Part shown: positions 1-7,686 of the stretch, one piece after another | Layout of the letters: each line of letters begins with the position of its first letter | Position numbering within the stretch: position 1 is the first letter of the stretch | Source: UBA5336 sp038745855 | GTDB lineage: Bacteria > Pseudomonadota > Alphaproteobacteria > Caulobacterales > Hyphomonadaceae | Direction: 5' to 3' | Length of the DNA stretch: 64,000 bases | NCBI GenBank assembly: GCA_038745855.1 | Contig: JBCDLC010000006.1 | Location: forward strand, 1-64,000 | Made by a program: the position numbers and the translations under genes | Notes under the pieces: model-generated | The model's database searches: none | What the model saw: the letters and a program-made list of their open reading frames with translations, nothing else | Told to the model about the DNA's origin: nothing

Positions 1-267
1 GCCACGGCGGCTGCCCAAACCCAATCCCAACGCAGGCCCAGCCCAATAAGCCTGATGTGTTGTCTGGATGTCTCGTCCATCGCTGACATGTCTGTCACCC
101 GTGTCTGCTGACCGCCCTTCTGGGGTAACCCAAATCCCTGATGGCTGGTCTTCATTTCCGGCAGGGGTTTCACGCACGCCAAACGCTGCCGAACGGGCAA
201 AGGGCCCGGCGGCAGCTACAGCGAGGACGATGGCCCCGGCAAGGATATGAAGGATGAGAAGATCCAT
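1..267 (-). CDS. Partial small membrane-anchored or secreted protein in the left repeat arm
   Basis: The frame starts at 267 and runs off the left edge after 89 codons. The N terminus MDLLILHILAGAIVLAV followed by alanines is a strong hydrophobic segment (signal peptide or anchor). A hydrophilic stretch rich in Asp, Gly and Thr follows. The right arm has the same frame starting at 18281, with LLILLILAG replacing LLILHILAG and one Pro/Ser difference. The other differences in this frame (several Leu codons, one Ile, one Pro) are silent, which argues that the frame was translated. No family is recognised, no clear Shine-Dalgarno precedes the ATG, and the function is unknown. Confidence 0.35.
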   Translation of the reverse strand, partial: MDLLILHILAGAIVLAVAAAGPFARSAAFGVRETPAGNEDQPSGIWVTPEGRSADTGDRHVSDGRDIQTTHQAYWAGPALGLGLGSRRG

Positions 268-381
268 GCCCCAAGAATACCACGGGTTCAGGGGGTGGGG
301 ATTGGGAACCGTGATTTTCTTTTAGGGCGCTGATATTGTTTGGGTTTCATGTACCGCGACTGTTGGATAAGTCCCGGTTCG
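1..381. repeat. Left arm of a 381-bp inverted repeat
   Basis: This segment is the reverse complement of 18167-18547. By eye I count about 12 mismatches and no indels over 381 bp (about 97% identity). It may continue left of the window. The inner end is sharp: similarity stops at base 381, about 20 bp before the end of the pgsA-like gene. The arm carries the 5' part of a small open frame (1-267, minus strand), and most mismatches inside that frame are synonymous. Confidence 0.9.
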
Positions 382-400
382 GGCCGAAGACGGGGACGCC

Positions 401-1129
401 CTAGTCGAAGGTTTCTGGCACCGTTGGCGTGCCGCGCCTGTAGACCTTGAAGTACTGCCATCCCGTGTAAACCGATAGAACGGCGGCCACCCAGAGCGAT
501 GAGATCCCGAATGGGATAAAGAGCGCGGCCGTTTCGACCAGGACCGGAGACGGCCCCAGCAGGACCCCGCCGTGCCCGCTGGCGATCCAGAAGAACGGCC
601 AGTAGGCCAGCAGAACGGTGATCCCGGTCAGCTCCAGCGCGGTCTTCCATTTGGCGAGCGACATGACAGGCAGCGCATAGCCCCCACCGCGGGTGAGGCG
701 CAGATAGGTGATCCACCCATCCCGGACGAGGATCGCGATCGCGGGAATAGCGATGAGCCAAACCGGCGTTGCAAACAGGGTGAGCGCCACCAGAGACAGC
801 CCGACCAGCAGTTTGTCGGCAATTGGATCCAGCCAGGCGCCGAAAGCGGAGGTGGCATTAAGAAGGCGCGCGGCCCAGCCGTCGAGGAGGTCTGTGAACG
901 CTGCCAGGGCGAAGGCGAGGAGCGCGATGTTGGCCGCGGGCATAGCGGTTGCGACCGAAAGGATGACCGGTGGTTGCGACCCGCTGAGGGCCCAGCCCCA
1001 ATCCTGGTCTGCCATCATCCTCACCGGCCGGAGCCCGCCATAGCCGGCCACGGTCACCGCCCCTGCAGCCACAAAGGCAAGGCCGCAGCGCAGCAGCGTG
1101 AGGGCATTCGGTATCCAGGTCAGCGGCAT
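401..1129 (-). CDS. pgsA: CDP-alcohol phosphatidyltransferase, PgsA-like
   Basis: An inner-membrane enzyme of 242 aa that transfers a phosphatidyl group from CDP-diacylglycerol to an alcohol, most likely glycerol 3-phosphate (first committed step to phosphatidylglycerol). The family signature D-x2-D-G-x2-A-R-x8-G-x3-D-x3-D is complete: D80, D83, G84, A87, R88, G97, D101, D105. About five or six hydrophobic helices surround it. The N terminus MPLTWIPNALTLLR is typical. Compared with short PgsA proteins there is an extra 25-residue hydrophilic stretch after the first helix (about residues 31-53). The start has only a weak ribosome-binding site. The gene sits downstream of erpA on the same strand with a 52-bp gap. 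A cardiolipin-type acceptor cannot be excluded. Confidence 0.8.
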   Translation of the reverse strand: MPLTWIPNALTLLRCGLAFVAAGAVTVAGYGGLRPVRMMADQDWGWALSGSQPPVILSVATAMPAANIALLAFALAAFTDLLDGWAARLLNATSAFGAWLDPIADKLLVGLSLVALTLFATPVWLIAIPAIAILVRDGWITYLRLTRGGGYALPVMSLAKWKTALELTGITVLLAYWPFFWIASGHGGVLLGPSPVLVETAALFIPFGISSLWVAAVLSVYTGWQYFKVYRRGTPTVPETFD

Positions 1130-1181
1130 GGCTGCGCCGTGGCTTGGGGAGGCCCGTCTAGGTCAGCGTAAAGGGCCTGCC

Positions 1182-1508
1182 TCACACGGAGAAACTTGTT
1201 CCGCACCCGCAGGCCGCCGTTGCGTTCGGGTTGTTGATCTTGAACGCAGCGCCGATCAGTTCCGTCGAGAAATCGATCTCCGATCCATCGAGGAATTCAA
1301 GGCTCATCGAATCGATTGCCACGGTGGCCCCATCACACCGAACGAGATAATCATCGTCGGAATGGGTGTCGTCGAGATCGAACTTGTAGGAAAACCCTGA
1401 GCAGCCGCCGCCTTCCACGGATATCCTGAGCAGTTGGGCGTCCGGTTTCTTTGCCAGAATCGCATTAATTCGCTTGGCAGCGTTTGGAGTGAGGGTGACG
1501 GTCGCCAT
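1182..1508 (-). CDS. erpA: Iron-sulfur cluster insertion protein, ErpA/IscA family
   Basis: An A-type carrier of 108 aa that delivers Fe-S clusters to apoproteins in the cytoplasm. The three ligand cysteines are present: C36 in GGGCSGFSY, and C100 and C102 in the C-terminal ACGCGTSF. The ATG at 1508 gives the standard N terminus MATVTLTPNAAKRI. A longer frame to 1574 adds 22 residues with no family resemblance and would run into dgt. This ATG shares the palindrome CATG (1506-1509) with the ATG of the divergent dgt gene, so the two start codons overlap by two bases. The erpA/dgt divergent pair is common in alphaproteobacteria. ErpA is chosen over IscA because no isc or suf genes are nearby. 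Confidence 0.85.
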   Translation of the reverse strand: MATVTLTPNAAKRINAILAKKPDAQLLRISVEGGGCSGFSYKFDLDDTHSDDDYLVRCDGATVAIDSMSLEFLDGSEIDFSTELIGAAFKINNPNATAACGCGTSFSV

Positions 1509-2724
1509 GGCCAAGAAGATAGGCAAAACCGCGCCGGCGGAAAAGATGCCCCGCGAAAAAGTCCCATATGCCACCGACTGGGCCCGCTCGCGTGGGCGTT
1601 ATCACCCTGAAGTGGCCTCCGCGACCCGGACCCCGTTTCAGCGGGATCGGGACCGGATCATCCATGCGTCGGCCTTCCGCCGCCTCAAGCAGAAGACCCA
1701 GGTGTTCGTTGCCCACGAGGGCGACCATTACCGGACGCGGCTGACCCACTCGCTGGAAGTGGCGCAGATCGCCCGTTCTGCGGCGCGCACGCTGGGGCTG
1801 GACGAGGATTTGGCGGAAACGCTGGCGCTTGCCCATGATCTGGGCCATCCGCCCTTCGGTCATGCGGGTGAAGACCAGCTCGATGCGTGCATGCAGGCCT
1901 TCGACGGCTTCGACCATAACGCCCAGACGCTCCGGATCGTGACGAAGCTGGAGCAGCGCTATCCTACGTTTGATGGGATCAACCTCACCTGGGAAACTCT
2001 GGAAGGCCTCGTGAAGCACAATGGCCCCCTGCTCGGCGCCGATACGGCCATCAAGGACCTGCCCGCGGCCTTCCGGGATTTCGAGCAGATCGAGGACCTG
2101 GACCTGCGCTCGTTCGCAGGCGCAGAAGCCCAGGTCGCCGCGCTTTCAGATGATATCGCTTACAATAATCATGATATCGATGACGGGATCGCCGCCGGGC
2201 TCTTCACGATCGAGGACCTCATGGATCTCCCCGTCGTGGGTGAGGCGTTCCATGGTGTGCGCGCCGAATACCCCGACCTCGACCAGCAACGGGTTGTCTA
2301 CGAGGCGGTGCGGCGACTGATCGGGATCTGGATCAACGACCTTGTGGGTGAGACCGAGGCTCGGGCCAAGGCAGCGAAGGTCAAATCGGCCGAAGACGTG
2401 CGCGCGCTCGACCATCCGGTTGTTGCTTTTTCCGAAGGGCTTGAGCAACGCCAACGGGCGCTGAGGGCTTTCCTCTATGAGCGGATGTACAAGCACTACA
2501 AGGTCAACCGCATGCGCAGCCAGGCCAAGCGTATCCTGGCGGATCTGTTCGATGTCTTCTTCAGAGAGCCTGAAACGCTGCCGCCGCCCTGGCGTGCCCA
2601 ATCGGAAGCGGTGGATGAGGGCGCCGACCGGGCCCGCGTGGTCTGCGATTATATTGCAGGCATGACCGATACGTTCGCGATCGAGGAACACAAGCGGCTC
2701 TTCGCCCTCGATAGCATGGTCTAG
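1507..2724 (+). CDS. dgt: Deoxyguanosinetriphosphate triphosphohydrolase-like protein (HD domain)
   Basis: A cytoplasmic HD-superfamily dNTP triphosphohydrolase (405 aa) that removes the whole triphosphate and helps set dNTP pools. The conserved core is intact: TPFQRDRDRIIHASAFRRLK, then GDHYRTRLTHSLEVAQ with the first metal-ligand His, and AHDLGHPPFGHAGE with the HD pair. A later DDIAYNNHDIDDG segment carries further metal and substrate residues. The start at 1507 is preceded by GAGGGTGA about 9 bases upstream. ATG at 1546 (MPREKVPYATDW) would still retain the whole domain and is a reasonable alternative. The family is often annotated dgtP or type 2 dGTPase; nucleotide specificity cannot be read from sequence. 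Confidence 0.9.
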   Translation: MAKKIGKTAPAEKMPREKVPYATDWARSRGRYHPEVASATRTPFQRDRDRIIHASAFRRLKQKTQVFVAHEGDHYRTRLTHSLEVAQIARSAARTLGLDEDLAETLALAHDLGHPPFGHAGEDQLDACMQAFDGFDHNAQTLRIVTKLEQRYPTFDGINLTWETLEGLVKHNGPLLGADTAIKDLPAAFRDFEQIEDLDLRSFAGAEAQVAALSDDIAYNNHDIDDGIAAGLFTIEDLMDLPVVGEAFHGVRAEYPDLDQQRVVYEAVRRLIGIWINDLVGETEARAKAAKVKSAEDVRALDHPVVAFSEGLEQRQRALRAFLYERMYKHYKVNRMRSQAKRILADLFDVFFREPETLPPPWRAQSEAVDEGADRARVVCDYIAGMTDTFAIEEHKRLFALDSMV

Positions 2725-2772
2725 GGTGCCGTCTCGAGCGCGGTCTGGGGCCCAGTCCTAGGGTATGGGGTC

Positions 2773-3804
2773 TCAGGGTATGGTGTCTTCGGGCGATGCC
2801 TGTGCGGCGGTGGCGCCGGGCCCGAGATGGCGGCCCAAGAACGAGAACGTGGCTTGCCAGGCGCGTTGGCCCTCTGCATCGCCTTCCGCCTTGTTGAGAC
2901 TGTCGAGCATGAAGCCATGGCCAGACCCTCCATAATACATCGCCTGGACTTCGTGCGGAAAGGCTTTCCGGTCCAGGGCGTCCGCCATGAATGAGACCAT
3001 GGCGGACGACGCCCAGACGTCATCCTGTCCGGCGCCGACCATGAGGATCGGGACGCCGATATCGTGGACGGGGATTTCGGCGGCGGCTGCGCTTGGCAGG
3101 GCCAAAAGGCTTTCGAAGTCCGTTCTGGCTTGAGCCGGACTGGGGGGCGGTAGGTCTTTCATGACGTCCTGCCAGTTTTCGCCAGGACGCGCTGGCCGGG
3201 TTGTCGCGTAGGGGATTGGTGCGCCGCCCAGGGACCAGGCAGACCGCGGGTTGAAGAAGTCCCGAAAATTGATGTTGGGGCCGACATGGGCGCCCGGGAC
3301 GAGCGCGACGACGGCGGCCAGTGCCTGGTTTCGGCTCGCGACGAGGAGTGCGCCCTCGCCGCCGCGCGAATAGCCGACGAGCCCGATTGCGCCGGGGCGG
3401 ACGCCTGGCTGTTCGGCCAACCACTCAATCGACTGGTCAAAATATTCGAGTGGTATCTCTTCGAGTGCTCCGGGCAGTCCATCATAGCCCCAATAGGCGA
3501 GCGCAAGCGCGGTGTATCCCTCGGCACAGGCGAGGCGGGCGGCGGGCTCTGCGAATGATAAGCCGCCGGCCGAACCGCCAATAAATACGAGCGCCGGGAA
3601 GGCTTCTGGCGAGGGGTCTGGAGAAAGCGGCTCGCACATCTTGCCGATGGGCCCGCCGGGGATCGAGATATCCATGAATTCGATACCGGGCGGGTTTGTT
3701 GGGGCAATATCGCCCGTCTGCGCGGCGGTGCCCGACACGGCGCAGGCGCCGGCGGCCAGGCTTGAGAATAAGGACAGAAGCCCAATCCAGGATGTGCGTA
3801 TCAT
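2773..3804 (-). CDS. Exported alpha/beta hydrolase (acyl-thioester/dienelactone hydrolase type), probable lipoprotein
   Basis: A 343-aa predicted serine hydrolase. The nucleophile elbow is GYSRGG, the acid is probably the Asp in AGQDDVW, and the base is the His in GGSGHGF, giving a complete triad in the order Ser-Asp-His. The chosen start (MIRTSWIGLLSLFSSL) places a hydrophobic segment at the N terminus ending ...AGAC, which could be a lipobox, though the -3 Ala is not canonical. A plain Sec signal is possible. GGGGAC lies just upstream of this ATG. The longest frame (to 3900) adds 32 charged residues before the signal and is disfavoured. The substrate is unknown. The fold resembles BAAT/acyl-CoA-thioesterase C-terminal domains. 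It lies convergent to dgt with a 48-bp gap. Confidence 0.75.
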   Translation of the reverse strand: MIRTSWIGLLSLFSSLAAGACAVSGTAAQTGDIAPTNPPGIEFMDISIPGGPIGKMCEPLSPDPSPEAFPALVFIGGSAGGLSFAEPAARLACAEGYTALALAYWGYDGLPGALEEIPLEYFDQSIEWLAEQPGVRPGAIGLVGYSRGGEGALLVASRNQALAAVVALVPGAHVGPNINFRDFFNPRSAWSLGGAPIPYATTRPARPGENWQDVMKDLPPPSPAQARTDFESLLALPSAAAAEIPVHDIGVPILMVGAGQDDVWASSAMVSFMADALDRKAFPHEVQAMYYGGSGHGFMLDSLNKAEGDAEGQRAWQATFSFLGRHLGPGATAAQASPEDTIP

Positions 3805-4009
3805 TTTCGTCCCCAAGAATGGCCCCAGCCTTTTTCGAAGTCTAGCGATCCCCATGCGAGCCTCAAGGGCGCTAGGGCCGCTTCCGAGGGCTTTCGCCAC
3901 GATTGGTCATGGTCAGGGCAAGATGCTGCCGGATTCAACTGTCGTTAACGGAATGGAGTGTTTTCTTAACCCTCTGAAGCCAGAACGGCTTTGAGGAGTG
4001 ATGCGAACC

Positions 4010-4969
4010 ATGAGCCGATTTGACGATCACCGCATGTCATTCGAGCCCTCGAGCGACGACTATCGCGGCTTCGACCTCAGCGAAGAGGAAGAAACCGCGC
4101 GGGGACCGTTGATCCTTGCTTTGGTGCTGGGCGTGCTCGTGGTGTTTGCAGCGGTGGTGTGGAACACCTACCGGCAAGGGATACGCGAACCCGGCGAAGT
4201 GCCATTGATTCGCGCAGACCCGGCCCCCTACAAGACGGCCGTTGATGATCAGGATGTGCCGCCGATCGAAGGTTTGGGCGAAACGGTGCTCGAACAATTT
4301 GATGCGGCACCCGGCGATGGTGCCCTTGGGTTGCGCCCACGGGATGCGCAGGTTGCAGAAAGCCAGGGGGCGGATGCGGGCGCTCCCGCGGGCACGTCCG
4401 AAGGCACGCTCCAGGGCGGCCCTGCCATCGACCTGACAGATAGGCTGGGCAGCGCTTCCGGTGCTATCGATTCGCCTACACCGCGAGAGGACCAGCTCAG
4501 GGCCCTGGCGCAGCTTGCGCTGGACGAGTTGGGCGACCGGAGCGCTACCGCGCCAGAAACAATAGACGAGCTGGATGCGCCTCTTCCCAGTTCCAGCGAC
4601 CCAGATGCCAACGCCCCCGATGCAAGCGCTACGGCGCCTGAAGCCCCAAAAGAAGCAGCGCCCTACGTGGATGCCCAGTCACAGACATCCGTCGCCGCCG
4701 CAGAGGGTCTTGATCCCGATGGCGCATACCTCGTCCAACTGGCAGCGTTTCGCTCGGCCGAAGCCGCGGAGACCGGCTGGGCCAACCTTACCAGAACCCA
4801 TTCTGGCCTCTTCGCGGGTACAGAAAAACAAGTCCAGCGCGCAGATCTCGATGCCCGGGGGATCTTCTATCGTCTCCGCGCCGGCGCCTTCGAGACCCGC
4901 TCCGATGCGACGGCGTTCTGCGACGCGCTAAAGGCCGACGGCGGTGACTGCATCGTGGTGGGGCGCTGA
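4010..4969 (+). CDS. SPOR-domain cell-envelope protein
   Basis: A bitopic inner-membrane protein of 319 aa. A cytoplasmic acidic N terminus (DLSEEEETARG) is followed by one transmembrane helix (about residues 33-54). A long low-complexity periplasmic region rich in Asp, Ala, Pro and Glu leads to a C-terminal SPOR domain (about residues 240-317, beginning AYLVQLAAFRSAEAAE). SPOR domains bind denuded septal peptidoglycan, so a role in cell division or cell-wall remodelling is expected. GAGGAG at 3993-3998 suits the ATG at 4010 better than the ATG at 4001. The gene is followed 5 bp later by nagZ, as in many alphaproteobacteria where SPOR-nagZ-scpA-scpB form one unit. Confidence 0.85.
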   Translation: MSRFDDHRMSFEPSSDDYRGFDLSEEEETARGPLILALVLGVLVVFAAVVWNTYRQGIREPGEVPLIRADPAPYKTAVDDQDVPPIEGLGETVLEQFDAAPGDGALGLRPRDAQVAESQGADAGAPAGTSEGTLQGGPAIDLTDRLGSASGAIDSPTPREDQLRALAQLALDELGDRSATAPETIDELDAPLPSSSDPDANAPDASATAPEAPKEAAPYVDAQSQTSVAAAEGLDPDGAYLVQLAAFRSAEAAETGWANLTRTHSGLFAGTEKQVQRADLDARGIFYRLRAGAFETRSDATAFCDALKADGGDCIVVGR

Positions 4970-4974
4970 CCGGA

Positions 4975-6006
4975 ATGAAAGCAGCGATCCTGAGTGTTGC
5001 CGGGCCAGACCTACTGGCCGAAGAAGCGAGCCTGTTCCGTGCCCATGATCCCTGGGCGGTCATTCTCATGGGGCGGTCGTGCGTGGACCGCTCCCAGGTG
5101 CAACGGCTTGTCGACGCGATCTGGGAAGCGCTCGGCCGGGCATGCCTGGTTTTCATTGATCAGGAGGGTGGCCGGGTGGCGCGTCTCAAGGCCCCGGAAT
5201 GGCCGATCTTCCCCCCTGCAAAAACCTATGGCGACCTCTACCAGAAAGACCCCAGCGCCGGCCTTGAGGCGACCTGGCTTGGTCACAGGCTCATGGCCGC
5301 AGAACTTGCCGACATGGGGATACACGCCGATTGCTCGCCTGTGGTCGATCTTTCCGTGCCCGGCGCCCACGACATCATCGGTGACCGTGCCTTCGGGACC
5401 GACCCCGAAACCGTCTCCACCCTGGCCCGCGCCGCACTCGAGGGACTATCGGATGGAGGCGTCGCCGGTGTCATCAAGCATATTCCTGGCCATGGCCGCG
5501 CCGTCGCCGACAGCCATCTGGAGCTTCCGCGGGTCACTTCGGGCGATAACGAGCTTGCCGCCGACTTCGCCGCGTTTGCCGCCGTTAGCGACGCCCCGAT
5601 GGCCATGACCGCGCATATTTCCTATGACAGCATCGATGCTGATGCCCCGGCGACTCATTCCAGGAGGCTTATCAGCGACGTGATCCGCAACCGGATCGGC
5701 TTCGATGGATTGTTGATGACAGATGATCTCGGCATGAAAGCGCTGGAAGGCACGCTGGCAGAGCGCGGCGCACGCGCCATCGAGGCAGGGTGTGATGTGC
5801 TGCTGCACTGCTCAGGGTTTGCCAAGCATGCCGATGAGGTGCTGGCCGAGATGACCGAAGTTGCAGAAGCGGCACCTCTCCTCTCAGGCAAGGCTCTCGA
5901 GCGGGCCGAACGGGCCGAAGCCATGTCTACGCGGGCGAAGCCGTTTGATCAGGATGCGGCCTGGGCCCGGTTCGAAGCCCTAATGGCGACTGGAGGGGCA
6001 GCATGA
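4975..6006 (+). CDS. nagZ: Beta-N-acetylhexosaminidase NagZ
   Basis: A cytoplasmic glycoside hydrolase family 3 enzyme (343 aa) that cleaves GlcNAc from anhydro-MurNAc muropeptides during cell-wall recycling. Recognisable elements are DQEGGRVARLKAP near the N terminus, the catalytic loop KHIPGHGRAVADSH (His general acid/base) and the nucleophile region MTDDLGMKAL. The length matches the single-domain bacterial NagZ. The start is close behind the SPOR gene, and the stop overlaps scpA by four bases (ATGA), indicating translational coupling. Confidence 0.93.
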   Translation: MKAAILSVAGPDLLAEEASLFRAHDPWAVILMGRSCVDRSQVQRLVDAIWEALGRACLVFIDQEGGRVARLKAPEWPIFPPAKTYGDLYQKDPSAGLEATWLGHRLMAAELADMGIHADCSPVVDLSVPGAHDIIGDRAFGTDPETVSTLARAALEGLSDGGVAGVIKHIPGHGRAVADSHLELPRVTSGDNELAADFAAFAAVSDAPMAMTAHISYDSIDADAPATHSRRLISDVIRNRIGFDGLLMTDDLGMKALEGTLAERGARAIEAGCDVLLHCSGFAKHADEVLAEMTEVAEAAPLLSGKALERAERAEAMSTRAKPFDQDAAWARFEALMATGGAA

Positions 6007-6836
6007 GCGCAGACCTGATTGCCATCGATGCACTCTCGGCTGCTGCCGAGGATGCTGAAGCGACCGATGCGTTCGTCGTCGATGTGGGCGCCTATGAGGG
6101 CCCGCTCCACCTGCTGCTGGAATTGGCCCGGCGCCAGAAAGTCGACCTCCTGAAGGTCGCCATGCTGCCATTGGCTGAGCAGTATCTTGCCTTCATCGAG
6201 GATGCCCGCGAGAAGCGGATCGACCTTGCCGCAGACTATCTCCTAATGGCGGCCTGGCTGGCGTTCCTCAAGTCACGCTTGATGTTGCCCACGCCCCAAA
6301 AGGTCGCCGAGGACGAGCTGTCCGGCGAGGATATGGCGGCCCAGTTGGCCTTCCGCTTGAAGCGGCTTGATGCGATGCGCGTGGCGGCAGATGAGCTGTT
6401 CGGCGGGCCGATCCTTGGTGAGCGCGTTTTCCTGAACGGCCAGCCGGAGCAGCCGAAGATCGTCAAGCATACCGAGTTCGACACGACGCTTTATCACCTG
6501 ACCCAGGCCTTTGGTGCGATCCGCGGGCGCCGGCGACAGGCCGAACCGCACCGGATCGAGCAGCAATTCGTGCTTCCCCTCGAAGCGGCGCGCGACCGGT
6601 TGCGCGCCATCACGCCAGCTCTGCACGAGTGGGCCAGCCTGGCCACCATCCGCGATGGGATTCTTCTCGATGACGATGACGTGCCCGAGCGCTCTGTCAC
6701 CGCATCGGTCTTTTCTGCAACGCTCGAATTGGTGCGCGATGGCGACGTCGTCGTCCGCCAGGATGCCCATTTCGGACCCCTTTATCTGCGCGGAGCCATT
6801 CCGCCCCCCGAGGAGGCTGCCAATGACAGCGCCTGA
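6003..6836 (+). CDS. scpA: Segregation and condensation protein A
   Basis: A kleisin subunit (277 aa) of the SMC-ScpAB condensin-like complex that organises and segregates the chromosome. Family signatures include YEGPLHLLLELARRQKVDLL near the N terminus and the stretch AADYLLMAAWLAFLKSRLML. The C terminus has the winged-helix part that would contact the SMC head. Its start overlaps nagZ by 4 bp and its end overlaps scpB by 14 bp, so nagZ-scpA-scpB are probably cotranscribed and translationally coupled. The smc gene is not in this window. Confidence 0.93.
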   Translation: MSADLIAIDALSAAAEDAEATDAFVVDVGAYEGPLHLLLELARRQKVDLLKVAMLPLAEQYLAFIEDAREKRIDLAADYLLMAAWLAFLKSRLMLPTPQKVAEDELSGEDMAAQLAFRLKRLDAMRVAADELFGGPILGERVFLNGQPEQPKIVKHTEFDTTLYHLTQAFGAIRGRRRQAEPHRIEQQFVLPLEAARDRLRAITPALHEWASLATIRDGILLDDDDVPERSVTASVFSATLELVRDGDVVVRQDAHFGPLYLRGAIPPPEEAANDSA

Positions 6837-7653
6837 ACCCACCCCGTCCATGCCCGATCCGTCAGATGCCGAGCATATCGACAAGGCCCCTGAGGATATC
6901 AGAAAGGCCGTGAAGCAACTCTCGCTCCTGTCAAAGCGGGCGGCGCTCGATCTCCAGGCAGAGACGGCGTCAACCGATGCGGGTCGGGCCATGGCTGAGG
7001 GGATGCGATGTGCCGAGGCTGTGCTTTTTGCTGCGGGAGAGCCTGTGTCTGCCGAAGCGCTCACCGAGGTGATCCCCCACGGTGTCGAGGCGGCAGACGT
7101 GCTCATGGCCCTCAAGCAGTCCTATCGCGGGCGGGGGGTCGAATTGGTCGAAGTGGCCGGCAAGTGGCGCTTCCAGACCGCTGCGGATCTCGACTATCTT
7201 TTCGTGGAAGAGCGTCATGAGCAGAAGAAGCTCTCCCAGGCAGCGCTCGAAACCCTAGCGATCATCGCCTACGGCCAACCGGTGACGCGGGCCGAGATCG
7301 AAGCGGTGAGGGGTGTCGCCGTTTCCAAGGGGACGATCGACAGCCTCATGGAAACCGGCTGGATCCGCATCAAAGGTCGGCGGAAGACCCCAGGCCGCCC
7401 GGTCACCTATGGCACCACGGATGCCTTCCTCGAGCATTTCGGCCTCGAAAGCCTCGTTGTCTTGCCCGGCAAGGCCGATCTGGAGGCCGAAGGGCTGCTG
7501 TCCGACGTTATTCCAGCCGACTTCCAGCTGCCGGGCGAAGAGGGGCTCGCCGAAGAGGTTGCCGACGGTATCCTTCCTTTCGACGCCGAAGAGGATGGCG
7601 AGGGCGGATTTGTCACCGACTTCTACGATCCAACCGCGAGCGCCGCTGAATAG
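6823..7653 (+). CDS. scpB: Segregation and condensation protein B
   Basis: The partner of ScpA (276 aa), with tandem winged-helix domains. The core EAVLFAAGEPVSAEALTEV begins near residue 66. The second domain contains KKLSQAALETLAIIAYGQ and RGVAVSKGTIDSLMETGWI, ending in the typical RKTPGRPVTYGTT. The frame can be extended upstream to 6511 inside scpA, but GAGGAGG directly before the ATG at 6823 sets the start. The first 60 residues are a non-conserved linker. The acidic C-terminal tail (EEDGEGG) is common in alphaproteobacterial ScpB. tatA, frequently next in this cluster, is absent; a convergent acyl-CoA ligase gene follows after 33 bp. Confidence 0.93.
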   Translation: MTAPEPTPSMPDPSDAEHIDKAPEDIRKAVKQLSLLSKRAALDLQAETASTDAGRAMAEGMRCAEAVLFAAGEPVSAEALTEVIPHGVEAADVLMALKQSYRGRGVELVEVAGKWRFQTAADLDYLFVEERHEQKKLSQAALETLAIIAYGQPVTRAEIEAVRGVAVSKGTIDSLMETGWIRIKGRRKTPGRPVTYGTTDAFLEHFGLESLVVLPGKADLEAEGLLSDVIPADFQLPGEEGLAEEVADGILPFDAEEDGEGGFVTDFYDPTASAAE

Positions 7654-7686
7654 GCGCTCGCTCTTTCTTGCTTCGGTAGGGGCGCA

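Noticed and set aside
3804..3900. N-terminal extension of the alpha/beta hydrolase to 3900
   Set aside because: It would put 32 charged residues ahead of the signal sequence; a better ribosome-binding site sits before the ATG at 3804.
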